Shown in pieces: positions 8,656-16,586 of a DNA stretch of 35,189 nt. The first letter of the stretch is position 1. Every line of letters starts with the position of its first letter. This DNA comes from Phycisphaeraceae bacterium (GTDB lineage Bacteria; Planctomycetota; Phycisphaerae; Phycisphaerales; UBA1924), in assembly GCA_026128865.1 (NCBI GenBank), contig JAHCJE010000016.1, positions 1-35,189 of the forward strand. The letters run 5' to 3'. Under the pieces are notes generated by a model. The model did not search any database and was not told the origin of the DNA. It worked only from the letters and a program-made list of their open reading frames with translations. Position numbers and translations under genes: made by a program.

Positions 8656-9120
8656 ATGCCCCCCACTCGCACACCCACCCGCCCCATCTGGGAAGACCGC
8701 TTCGCGAAACCTACGTTTGGTGCCCTCCGTGCCGGGATCGAGCCGAGCCACGCCGACCTCTTCGACTTGGCGAGAACTCGCCTCGCCGCTCTTCCAGATA
8801 CCGTCGAGGATCTCGTCTGGCACGGCATCCCGTGGCGTTGGACCCTTGTGTACCGCCAGAGCCAGGATGCGACCGGAGCGGCCATGGCGTACCTGGTCCC
8901 CAAACCCGATCGGCCGCTTGTTGCGCTGCCCGTCCCCCACGAGGTGCTTTCAATCGTCCGGCTCAAGAAGTCGTCTCGCCTGATCCGCGAAGGACTGTCG
9001 CAAGCGAAAGTCGTTGCGGGAGTCTACTGGCCGCAGTGGGAACTGACCTCCAAGACGCTCTTGGACGAGATCATCTCCCTGATCGAGCACCGCCTCGTCA
9101 GTACCACCCAGTCCGCTTGA
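8656..9120 (+). CDS. Conserved-looking small protein of unknown function
   Basis: 154 residues, no signal peptide and no membrane segment. The middle part has the pattern 'VEDLVWHGIPWRWTLVYRQ' followed by 'AYLVPKPDRPLVALPVPHEVL' and a charged C-terminal helix region 'KTLLDEIISLIEHRL'. This alternation resembles small DUF1801/DUF3788-type soluble alpha/beta proteins, but I cannot assign it to a family with confidence. The start is the ATG at 8656, with GGAG seven bases upstream (8645-8648); a TTG one codon earlier is less likely. The gene is divergent from the response regulator, with a 248-base region between them that contains a G8 run near 8546 but no recognisable site. Confidence 0.7.
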   Translation: MPPTRTPTRPIWEDRFAKPTFGALRAGIEPSHADLFDLARTRLAALPDTVEDLVWHGIPWRWTLVYRQSQDATGAAMAYLVPKPDRPLVALPVPHEVLSIVRLKKSSRLIREGLSQAKVVAGVYWPQWELTSKTLLDEIISLIEHRLVSTTQSA

Positions 9121-9241
9121 CCACCCTCATCTGAAGAGCGGAGCCGGGTAACGGCTGCTCTCTGTTACAGGCCGATGGCCGTGTGAGCCGATCCGTGGGC
9201 AGGCCGCGAGCGATGATGCCCCTGCGGACGGAGGACAGGAC

Positions 9242-10801
9242 TTGATCGGACGAACCAACGAAACGCGACGTGTCTTCCTATCGCACCTGGCGGCGATGCT
9301 GATGGCAGTCGTCGCGGCAGTGGTTGTGGTCGGCCCGGCGATCGCCCAGCCGCTGAACGGACGGCTGGAGAGCGTGCTCGCCCACGCGGGCCTTGGCGAG
9401 CGGGCACGGGTCAGCCTGAGCGTCGTGGACCTCGGCACGGGGCGGACGCTCGCGGCGATCAATCCCGACGCCGCCTTGATTCCAGCCTCGAACATGAAGG
9501 TGCTGACCAGCGGGACCGCGCTGGTGACCCTCGGCCCCGACTTCGTCTTCCGCACCGAACTGGCACGCGACGGCGATCGCCTCATCATCCGCGGCTCGGG
9601 CGACCCAGCACTGGCAGACCCAGATCTGCTCGAACAGACCCAGGCTGGAATGACGGTCGAGGATCTGCTGCGGATGCTGGCCGAAGCCGTCGCGAAGGGC
9701 TTCGAGGGTCGCATCTCCGAGATCATCGTGGATGACCGAGTGTTTGACCGTGTGTACGTGCATCCCGCGTGGGATCCATCGGACCTGAATCGGCGATACG
9801 CACCCGAGGTGTCGGGGCTGAACTTCCACGGGAACCTGCTGTGGCTGTACCCGCGTCCGGCGCCCGAGGGGCCAGGGCACCCCCCGCGGGTCGCCATCCA
9901 GCCCCGAGCGGACTGGATCGAGGTCGTGGTCGCGGGTCGGACGATCGCGGACAGCACGGACACGGCCTGGGTCGCGCGAGACGCGGGCTCGAATCGCTTC
10001 CGGCTCCACGGCGACGTGCGCACGGCGCGCCGCTACCCGGAGCAGGTGCCGACGCACAACAACCCGTTGCTGTTCGGGCAGTTGCTGGCGGATCGGCTGC
10101 TCTCGCTGGGCGTGCGGGTCGGGAACGAGATCCGGCCCGGGCATCGCCCTCCGACGTCGGTGAGGCTCGTCGGGGACAACGAGTCACTGCCGGAAGGTGT
10201 TGTGCTTGCCGCGGTCACGACACCGATCGCGGACGTGCTGCGCCGCTGCAACACCGATTCGAACAATATGTACGCCGAGGCCTTGCTGAAACTATCGGGC
10301 AAGCGTGTGACCGGTGAACCCGGCTCGTGGGCAAACGGAGCGGCGGTGGTGCGCATGGTGATGCAGGATCGCATCGGCGAGGTCCACGCCGCACGCACCG
10401 TTGTCGCTGACGGCTCCGGGCTGTGCGATCTCAACCGAGTGTCGGCATCAACGCTGACGGCCTGGCTCGTGTCGTTCGAGCGTGATGAGCGGCTTCGCAG
10501 CGCGTTCATGGACTCGCTCGCCGTGCCGGGCGAAGGGACCTTCACGCGACGCTTCCAGGGCGTCGCGCTCAAGAACCTCGTCGCCGGCAAGAGCGGCACG
10601 CTCATGCGCACCGGCGTGCGCACGCTCTCGGGCTACGTCGTTCATCCCGTCACAGGCCGACGCATCGCCTACGCGGTGCTGGTGAACGGCGTGACCGGCG
10701 AGTCGGGACCGGCCGCGTCGCGGTTCGCGGAGCGGGTCGTCGGCGTGCTCGATGAGTGGCTCGCGGAGCAGGAAGCCTCGGCCGGGGCCTTCGGCGGTTG
10801 A
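9242..10801 (+). CDS. dacB: D-alanyl-D-alanine carboxypeptidase/endopeptidase, PBP4 type
   Basis: A class C low-molecular-mass penicillin-binding protein that trims or cleaves peptidoglycan peptides outside the cytoplasmic membrane. The N-terminus has a signal peptide (hydrophobic run at about residues 17-34, possible cleavage after AIA). The active-site motifs are all present: SNMK at 83-86, SNN at 340-342 and KSG at 450-452, with DGSGL at 390-394. The large insert between SxxK and SxN is typical of this family, as is the 519-residue length. The start is TTG at 9242, chosen because a strong GGAGG (9230-9234) sits seven bases upstream and the signal peptide is then complete; the next ATG at 9297 would leave too short an N-region. 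The convergent M28 gene ends 10 bases downstream. Confidence 0.92.
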   Translation: MIGRTNETRRVFLSHLAAMLMAVVAAVVVVGPAIAQPLNGRLESVLAHAGLGERARVSLSVVDLGTGRTLAAINPDAALIPASNMKVLTSGTALVTLGPDFVFRTELARDGDRLIIRGSGDPALADPDLLEQTQAGMTVEDLLRMLAEAVAKGFEGRISEIIVDDRVFDRVYVHPAWDPSDLNRRYAPEVSGLNFHGNLLWLYPRPAPEGPGHPPRVAIQPRADWIEVVVAGRTIADSTDTAWVARDAGSNRFRLHGDVRTARRYPEQVPTHNNPLLFGQLLADRLLSLGVRVGNEIRPGHRPPTSVRLVGDNESLPEGVVLAAVTTPIADVLRRCNTDSNNMYAEALLKLSGKRVTGEPGSWANGAAVVRMVMQDRIGEVHAARTVVADGSGLCDLNRVSASTLTAWLVSFERDERLRSAFMDSLAVPGEGTFTRRFQGVALKNLVAGKSGTLMRTGVRTLSGYVVHPVTGRRIAYAVLVNGVTGESGPAASRFAERVVGVLDEWLAEQEASAGAFGG

Positions 10802-10811
10802 TCGCAATCGC

Positions 10812-11798
10812 CTACACAGTCGTATCGCTCGCCAGTTCCGCGATGACGCGCTCAAGTCCTGCTGTTACACGAGCCATCCGGTCGTAGTCGAGCTTCTCGG
10901 GCGTGTCCGACGGCTTGTGATAATGCCGGTATCGGTACGGCGCGGTATCGGTCACCATCACCGCGGGGTACCCCTGCTTCCAGAACGCCCAATGATCTGA
11001 CGAGCCGACTCGCGGCACGATCATCGAGAGCGCCGCACCTTCCGCGGGAAACGCCGTGTGTGAACGAAACGACTCGACGCACCGACGAACCAGGCTTCTC
11101 GAAGCCCGGTTCCCCACAAACGCGATGAAGTTCCCTTCGGAAGGGTAGAGCAGATTGAACGGCGGCGGATACCGCTGACTGCCCCGCTCATCGGAGTAGC
11201 ACCCTATCGTCTCGATGCAGAGCATCGAGGAGACACTCTCGCCGCGTTCCCGCAGCGATCTCGCGTAGACGAGGCTGCCCATATCCCGCGTCCAGAAGAA
11301 CGGTTGCTCCTCGTTCGTAAACAGGACAAAGCGGATCGTTTGCTCCCGCGGCTTGCCGGCAAAGACGCGCGCAAGTGCGAGCACCGCTGCGCACCCGCTC
11401 GCGTTGTCGTTCGCGGCAGGGCAGCCACGATGCGAGTCATAGTGTGCTCCCACGATCATCGTCGGCGCCCTTCGCGCTGTGCCGGGCAGTTCCGCAATCA
11501 GATTCGCAACCTCGATTCCGTGAACAACAAACGCCTGACGCTCGACCGCGTACCCGTCGTCGGCGAGTCGGCCTGCAAGGTACCGTTCCGCTGCAGCGAG
11601 CGCGTCCGGCCTGAAGGCGTTGCGATCGCCGATCTCGCCGGCAATCGCACCCACATCTCGACGCATGGAGTCGGCGTACTTGGCCTCTGCGTCGGTTAGG
11701 GGAGGGAGCAAACCAGCGTGGCTGGCGCCCGGCATACGAGTATCGAACCACGGCAGCAGGTTGATGGCACGTTCAGTGATGGTGCGAAGGAGCGGCAT
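10812..11798 (-). CDS. M28-family metallopeptidase
   Basis: A zinc aminopeptidase-fold protein of 328 residues. Expected metal and catalytic residues are visible: His119 in GAHYDS, Asp131 in ANDNASG, Glu163/Glu164 in TNEEQPF, and a His in the C-terminal 'RYRHYHKPSDT' segment. 'SSDHWAFWKQGYPAVMVTDTA' is also typical of M28. There is no clear signal peptide, so it may act in the cytoplasm. It lies 42 bases downstream of the metH stop on the same strand and may be read through from it. The natural substrate (peptide or acylated amine) cannot be told from sequence. Confidence 0.85.
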   Translation of the reverse strand: MPLLRTITERAINLLPWFDTRMPGASHAGLLPPLTDAEAKYADSMRRDVGAIAGEIGDRNAFRPDALAAAERYLAGRLADDGYAVERQAFVVHGIEVANLIAELPGTARRAPTMIVGAHYDSHRGCPAANDNASGCAAVLALARVFAGKPREQTIRFVLFTNEEQPFFWTRDMGSLVYARSLRERGESVSSMLCIETIGCYSDERGSQRYPPPFNLLYPSEGNFIAFVGNRASRSLVRRCVESFRSHTAFPAEGAALSMIVPRVGSSDHWAFWKQGYPAVMVTDTAPYRYRHYHKPSDTPEKLDYDRMARVTAGLERVIAELASDTTV

Positions 11799-11840
11799 CG
11801 TCTCGACACGTGACTCAAGAATCTACGGCAAGGGCTGCCT

Positions 11841-14800
11841 TCAGACGTTGAAGTACCGAGCCTCGGGGTGGTGCACGACAATCGCACTCGTGGACTGCTC
11901 CGGCTCGATCTGCCAGTTTTCGGTCAGCGTGCAGCCGATCCGCTCAGGCCGAAGCAGGCGGAACAGTTTCTCCTGATCCGACAGTTCCGGGCACGCCGGG
12001 TAGCCGAACGAATAGCGGCTGCCGCGGTAATGCTGCGTGAACAGTTCGCGGATGCGGGGCGAATCGTCCGACGCGATCCCGAGTTCCTGGCGCATCCGCT
12101 TGTGCCACAGTTCCGCCAGCGCCTCGGCCGACTCGACCGACAGCCCGTGCAGGTACAGATACTCCGTGTAGTCGTTGCGGGCGAAGAGTTCCCGCGACAG
12201 GTCAGAGGCCCGCTGCCCGACGGTCACGCACGAGAAGCCCACGGTGTCGATGCGGCCTGAGTCCGAGGCCGCGAAGAAGTCCGAGATGCACAGCCGCCGA
12301 CCCCGGTCCTGACGCGGGAACGTGAACCGGAGCAGTTCCGCCCGCGAATCTTCCCCCCCCTGCTCGGGGTCGTAGACGATCAGATCGTCGCCGTCCGACT
12401 GGCACGGAAAGTAGCCGTAAACGACGCGCGGCTCGAGGATGCCCTCGTCGCGGCACCGCGCCTTCCAACGCTCAAAGACCGGCACGATGCTCTCCGCCAG
12501 CGCGGCCTCGTACTCGGCGTCCGTCATGCGTCCCTTCCGGAACTGCCACTGCCCCCGGAAGAGCGCGACCGTGTTGATGAACGGGTACACCTCGGCTGGG
12601 TCGATGCCCGTCACGACGCGCGTGCCCCAGAACGGCGGACGCGGGATGCCCACTTCCGTCGAGACGTCCGAACGAATGCGCTCCCGCACAGCGACCGCGC
12701 CGCTGACGATCGCCTCCGCCTGCTTTGCGCGCTCGATCCTGGCCGCGGCCACCACCTTCTCCGCCTCGGAGCGCTTGGTGAGCCGCGCCTCGATCTCGGC
12801 GTCCAACTCGTCCGTTCGGCGTGACGAGAGCAGGTCCATGATCCGCAGCCCCTCGAACGCGTCCTTGCCGTAGTAGAGCGGCCCTTCGTAGATCGAGCGC
12901 AGGCGGTCCTCGGCGTAGTGCCGCGTCAGGGCCGCGCCGCCGAGAATCACGGGCGCCGTCACGCCCAGTTCGTTCAACTCGTGCAGGTTCTCCTCCATCA
13001 CGTTGACGCTCTTCACGAGCAGCCCCGAAAGCCCGATCGCGTCAGCCCGCTTCTCGCGCCACGCATCGAGGATGTTCGAGAGCGGCTGCTTGATGCCGAG
13101 GTTGTGCACCGTGTACCCGTTGTTGGTCAGGATCACGTCCACGAGGTTCTTGCCGATGTCGTGCACGTCGCCCTTCACCGTCGCCAGCACGATCGAGCCG
13201 CGCGTCTGCCCCTCGACCCGCTCCATGTGGGGTTCGAGGTGCGCGACGGCCATCTTCATCACCTCGGCGGACTGAAGCACGAACGGCAGTTGCATCCGGC
13301 CCGACCCGAACAGTTCGCCCACGGTCTTCATGCCGTCGAGCAGGTGATCGTTGATGATGTCGAGCGCGGAGTAGCGGGCCAGCGCCTCGTCCAGCGTCGC
13401 GAGCAGCCCCTCCTTCTCGCCGTCCACGATGTGCGACCGCAGCCGCTCCTCCAGCGAGAGCGACGCCCGCTCCCGCTTCTTCGGCGCGGCCGCCGACGCC
13501 CCCTTGAACAACTCGATGAACGCCTGCAGCGGGTCGAACGCCCGATCGGCCACGCCCTCGGGCAGGCCGGTGCCGCCGAGCGACTCGTGGCGGCGGTCGT
13601 AGATGAGGTCGAGCGCAGCCCGTTGCTGATCCTCCGGGATCTTGTTCAGGGGGAGAATCTTGGACGCATGGACGATCGCGCTGACCATCCCCGCCTCGAC
13701 CAGTTCGTGCAGGAAGACCGAGTTCAGCACGATCCGTGCGGCCGGCGCAAGCCCGAACGACACGTTCGACACGCCGCACGTCAGCTGACATTGTGGAAGG
13801 TTGGCGGCGATGCGTCGCGTGCCTTCGATTGTCTCCAGGGCGCTGCGTCGGTCGGCCTCCATCCCCGTCGAGATCGGCAGCACGAGCGGGTCGAAGAAGA
13901 GGTCGTCCTCCGCCAAGCCGTGCAGGCGCGTCGCGCGCTCGTGCGCCCGCAGCGCGATCGCCAGTTTCCGATCGGCCGTGCGCGCCATCGCCGCTTCGCG
14001 GTCTTCGTCGATCGTGCCGATCACGAGCGCGCCCCCGTAGGTCCTCGCCAGTCTGCAGACCGCGTCGAACTTTTCCTCGCCGTCCTCGAAGTTCGCCGAG
14101 TTGATGATGCACGTCCCCGGCGCCCGCTTCAGCCCCGCCTCGATCGTCGCGATCTGCGTCGAGTCCAGCATCAACGGCGCGTCCACCTGCCGCACGACGC
14201 GACCGACGATCTCCCCCATGTCGCCGGCGTTGTCGCGACCGGCGTAGTCCACGTTCAGGTCCAGAACATGGCTGCCGTCACGCAACTGCGAACGCGCAAG
14301 CGATACGATGCCGTCCCAGTCCTCCGCTTCGAGAAGTTCCTTGAACCTGCGGCTGCCCGAAGCGTTCATCCGCTCGCCCACGATCAGAAACGACGTGTCC
14401 TGGCGGTGCTCGACCGGCGCGTACAGGCTTGTCGTCGCGGCACGCAGCGGCACGATCGTCCGCTCCGCCCGCGCCACGTCGCGCAGACCGCGCTCGTCGA
14501 GCGCGCGCACGAGAGCGCCGATGTGCTCCGGCGTCGTGCCGCAGCACCCGCCGACCAGCCGCACGCCGTCGCGCTCGACGAACCGCACCAGGTCCGCCGC
14601 GAACGGTTCCGGTCCGAGCGGGAACACGGCCCTGCCCTCGTGCAGCACCGGCAGACCCGCGTTCGGGACCACCGAAACGTGCCGCGGCCAATGCCGCGAG
14701 AGGTACTGCACGTGCTCGGCCATCTCCGTCGGCCCGGTCGCGCAGTTCAGGCCCAGCGACGCGATCGGGTACCGCGACAACGCGGCCGCCGCCGCCTCGA

Positions 14801-15422
14801 TCGACGTGCCCAGCAGCATCGTGCCCGTCGTCTCGATCGTGACCGACACGAGGATCGGCACGTCGTCCGTCGTGCGCCCCGCCTCCCTCAGCGCGCCCAG
14901 GCACGCGTTGATCGCGCACTTGATCTGCAGCAAATCCTGGCAGGTCTCGATCAGCAGCGCATCCACGCCCCCCGCGATCAGCCCCCGTGCCTGCCCGCCG
15001 TAACTGGCGAGCATGTCGTCCCAGCCGATCTGCCCGAGCGTAATCAGTTTCGTCCCCGGCCCGAGCGAGCCGACCACGAACCGCGGCCGGTCTTGCGTGC
15101 TGAACCGCTCGCACGCCTCGCGCGCCACCGCCGCCGCCAGCCGGTTCAACTCGAACGTCTCCGGGTCCAGCCCGAACTCCCCGAGCACGTGCCGCGCCCC
15201 GCCGAACGAGTCCGTCTCGACCGCGTCGCACCCGACGGCGAGGAACGACTCGTGGATCGAGCGGATCAACTCCGGCCGCGACCGCAGCAGCACCTCGGGG
15301 CAGTTCTCGCACCCGCAGTAGTCCTGCTCCACGTCCAGGTCGTGGGCGTGGATGGACGTGCCCATCGCACCGTCCAGCACGACGACTCGCTCGGCAAGGG
15401 CTTCGAGAAATCGGCTCGGCAT
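11841..15422 (-). CDS. metH: Cobalamin-dependent methionine synthase
   Basis: MetH transfers a methyl group from methyltetrahydrofolate through cobalamin to homocysteine. The four modules are present in order: homocysteine-binding domain (starts LDGAMGT, with zinc ligands including GGCC near residue 290), pterin-binding domain (FLIVGERMNASGSRRF, then NADMGEIV region), cobalamin-binding domain with DVHDIGKN near residue 750 (its His is the lower cobalt ligand), and the C-terminal SAM-dependent reactivation domain. Length is about 1193 residues, close to E. coli MetH (1227). The start is ambiguous: ATG at 15422 begins the usual N-terminus (MPSRFLEALAERVVVLDG) and has AGGA ten bases upstream; ATG at 15497 would add 25 residues but has no Shine-Dalgarno. 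No cobalamin or SAM riboswitch is recognisable upstream. It lies downstream of rpmE, separated by a terminator. Confidence 0.95.
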   Translation of the reverse strand: MPSRFLEALAERVVVLDGAMGTSIHAHDLDVEQDYCGCENCPEVLLRSRPELIRSIHESFLAVGCDAVETDSFGGARHVLGEFGLDPETFELNRLAAAVAREACERFSTQDRPRFVVGSLGPGTKLITLGQIGWDDMLASYGGQARGLIAGGVDALLIETCQDLLQIKCAINACLGALREAGRTTDDVPILVSVTIETTGTMLLGTSIEAAAAALSRYPIASLGLNCATGPTEMAEHVQYLSRHWPRHVSVVPNAGLPVLHEGRAVFPLGPEPFAADLVRFVERDGVRLVGGCCGTTPEHIGALVRALDERGLRDVARAERTIVPLRAATTSLYAPVEHRQDTSFLIVGERMNASGSRRFKELLEAEDWDGIVSLARSQLRDGSHVLDLNVDYAGRDNAGDMGEIVGRVVRQVDAPLMLDSTQIATIEAGLKRAPGTCIINSANFEDGEEKFDAVCRLARTYGGALVIGTIDEDREAAMARTADRKLAIALRAHERATRLHGLAEDDLFFDPLVLPISTGMEADRRSALETIEGTRRIAANLPQCQLTCGVSNVSFGLAPAARIVLNSVFLHELVEAGMVSAIVHASKILPLNKIPEDQQRAALDLIYDRRHESLGGTGLPEGVADRAFDPLQAFIELFKGASAAAPKKRERASLSLEERLRSHIVDGEKEGLLATLDEALARYSALDIINDHLLDGMKTVGELFGSGRMQLPFVLQSAEVMKMAVAHLEPHMERVEGQTRGSIVLATVKGDVHDIGKNLVDVILTNNGYTVHNLGIKQPLSNILDAWREKRADAIGLSGLLVKSVNVMEENLHELNELGVTAPVILGGAALTRHYAEDRLRSIYEGPLYYGKDAFEGLRIMDLLSSRRTDELDAEIEARLTKRSEAEKVVAAARIERAKQAEAIVSGAVAVRERIRSDVSTEVGIPRPPFWGTRVVTGIDPAEVYPFINTVALFRGQWQFRKGRMTDAEYEAALAESIVPVFERWKARCRDEGILEPRVVYGYFPCQSDGDDLIVYDPEQGGEDSRAELLRFTFPRQDRGRRLCISDFFAASDSGRIDTVGFSCVTVGQRASDLSRELFARNDYTEYLYLHGLSVESAEALAELWHKRMRQELGIASDDSPRIRELFTQHYRGSRYSFGYPACPELSDQEKLFRLLRPERIGCTLTENWQIEPEQSTSAIVVHHPEARYFNV

Positions 15423-15536
15423 CGGGGCTGCATCCTCATGTGGCGGACGACCGGCGGCCGCCGGACCGTCGGCGGGCCGGTCAGTATATCCATTCATGCG
15501 GATAGACGGATGAAGCACCAGGCCGGGGCACAAAAT

Positions 15537-15559
15537 CGGCCGGGCACGCGGCCCGGCCG
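15537..15559 (-). terminator. Terminator hairpin after rpmE
   Basis: A perfect 9-base-pair GC stem (CGGCCGGGC / GCCCGGCCG) with a five-base loop, read on the minus strand just downstream of the rpmE stop. On that strand it is followed by ATTTTGTG, a short T-rich tract. It should end rpmE transcription before metH, so metH probably has its own promoter between here and 15423. Confidence 0.7.
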
Positions 15560-15600
15560 GGGATGCCTCACGCGGCTGTGGGGGAAGCCGAAGAGAGAGC

Positions 15601-15831
15601 CTACTTGCCCTTCTTCTTGTCCGCCCGGAAGTAGTTGCCCTGGAACTTCTTCTGGAACTTCTCCAGCCGCCCGGTCGCGTCCACGAACGTCTGCTTGCCC
15701 GTGAAGAACGGGTGCGACCCCGACCACACGTCGGCGTGAATCTCCGGTACCGTCGCCCCGACTTCCATCACAACCTCGCCGTTGTGGTAGACCTTGCAGT
15801 TGTAGAAGCCGGGGTGAATGTCCTTCTTCAT
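15601..15831 (-). CDS. rpmE: Ribosomal protein bL31, zinc-free form
   Basis: Large-subunit ribosomal protein of 76 residues. It starts MKKDIHPGFY, and has the family core SHPFFTGKQ followed by 'GRLEKFQKKF'. The zinc-binding cysteines of the classical form are missing: the usual 'DVCSKCHPFFTGKQ' is 'DVWSGSHPFFTGKQ' here, and only one Cys (residue 12) remains, so it is of the 'C-minus' type, which needs no zinc. The C-terminus ends in a lysine-rich tail (DKKKGK). The ATG at 15831 is preceded by GGAG at a seven-base spacing; longer frames to 16014 are not coding. It is followed by a strong terminator. Confidence 0.95.
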   Translation of the reverse strand: MKKDIHPGFYNCKVYHNGEVVMEVGATVPEIHADVWSGSHPFFTGKQTFVDATGRLEKFQKKFQGNYFRADKKKGK

Positions 15832-16222
15832 CGAAACGCTCCGAAACAAGTCCCAGCGACCCGTCCTGCCCGGTCCGGCGACCCACCGCCCGACCCGCCG
15901 CACGACCGCAGGGGCCAAGTGTAGGCGAGCCGATCCCGCCCTCAATCCCCGCCATCGGAGCAGTCCCAGGATGCCCAACTCCCCATCCTCAGAGCGGGGC
16001 CTTGCAAGCCCCATCTACTCCGTCTTCTTTCTCACTCACGCCTCGCCCCTCACCACCCAAGCCCCCAGCCCGCCCACACTCTCCGCCCCACCCTCTGGAC
16101 CTCCCTCTTTCCTTGACCGATGTGGAGGGTGTGCTAGCCTTGCCTGCCCCCGGCCGGACAAACCCTCAACCCCCCCATCACCCCCACCAAACAACCCCCG
16201 GCCCGAAGGCCGCACAACCCGA
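15832..16222. other. Intergenic region between rpmE and tRNA-Asn
   Basis: About 390 bases with no convincing gene. It holds the rpmE promoter/leader side on the left and, towards the tRNA, a pyrimidine-rich stretch with several C runs (16160-16200). Frames that are open here have low-complexity Pro/Ser/Thr-rich translations and are not credible proteins. Confidence 0.6.
16113..16140 (+). promoter_or_regulatory. Possible sigma-70-like promoter for tRNA-Asn
   Basis: TTGACC at 16113-16118 and TAGCCT at 16135-16140 with a 16-base spacer and an extended TG before the -10 box. It would start transcription near 16147, about 75 bases before the tRNA. The boxes are imperfect, so this is a suggestion only. 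Confidence 0.35.
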
Positions 16223-16294
16223 TCCCCGATAGCTCAATGGTAGAGCGAGCGGCTGTTAACCGCTAGGTTCCTGGTTCGAGTCCAGGTCGGGGAG
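16223..16294 (+). tRNA. tRNA-Asn (anticodon GTT)
   Basis: Full cloverleaf can be drawn: acceptor stem TCCCCGA (16223-16229) pairs with TCGGGGA (16287-16293), D-arm GCTC...GAGC, anticodon stem AGCGG/CCGCT around loop CTGTTAA (anticodon GTT), five-base variable loop AGGTT, T-arm CCTGG/CCAGG with loop TTCGAGT, discriminator G at 16294. CCA is not encoded. It is 72 bases long. It marks the border between housekeeping genes and the defence island. Confidence 0.97.
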
Positions 16295-16299
16295 CTTCA

Positions 16300-16326
16300 A
16301 GGGCCGCGTCCAAGCGACGCGGCCCT
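16300..16326 (+). terminator. Terminator hairpin after tRNA-Asn
   Basis: A perfect 11-base-pair stem (AGGGCCGCGTC / GACGCGGCCCT) with loop CAAGC, starting five bases after the tRNA and followed by GTTCGTTT. It fits an intrinsic terminator for the tRNA transcript. Confidence 0.75.
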
Positions 16327-16495
16327 GTTCGTTTACGGCTCGGGTAGCACGGGCCCCTCCGACACCGAGCCAGTTCCACGCGGGAATCCGCGAAGTTTAG
16401 CGGCCCACGGCAAGCCGAACCCCGTTCTCCGGTTTGCCACCTTCGCCAAGACCGCATCGTTGAACGCGGCTTCGGGTCGCGCGTGGCGCGCCAAA

Positions 16496-16516
16496 CTCTC
16501 GACTCTCGGTCGAGAG
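16496..16516 (-). terminator. Hairpin downstream of the DUF262 gene
   Basis: An 8-base-pair stem CTCTCGAC / GTCGAGAG with loop TCTCG, about 70 bases beyond the stop of the minus-strand DUF262 gene. On the minus strand it is followed by only TTT, so it is a weak terminator candidate. The rest of the 16327-16586 gap holds nothing recognisable. Confidence 0.4.
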
Positions 16517-16586
16517 CGGTCGAGCGGGTTTACAGGTTGGTTGCCGATAGCCCCGAACGTCCGAGCCGGTTCGCAACGCAGCCACG

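Noticed and set aside
15423..15536. Cobalamin or SAM riboswitch before metH
   Set aside because: The leader is short and I see neither a B12 box nor the SAM aptamer core; only the rpmE terminator is evident.
12918..15704. Long open frame (928 codons) on the plus strand across metH
   Set aside because: It is antisense to metH, has an Arg/Pro/His/Val-rich composition and no domain. Such shadows are expected at this GC content.
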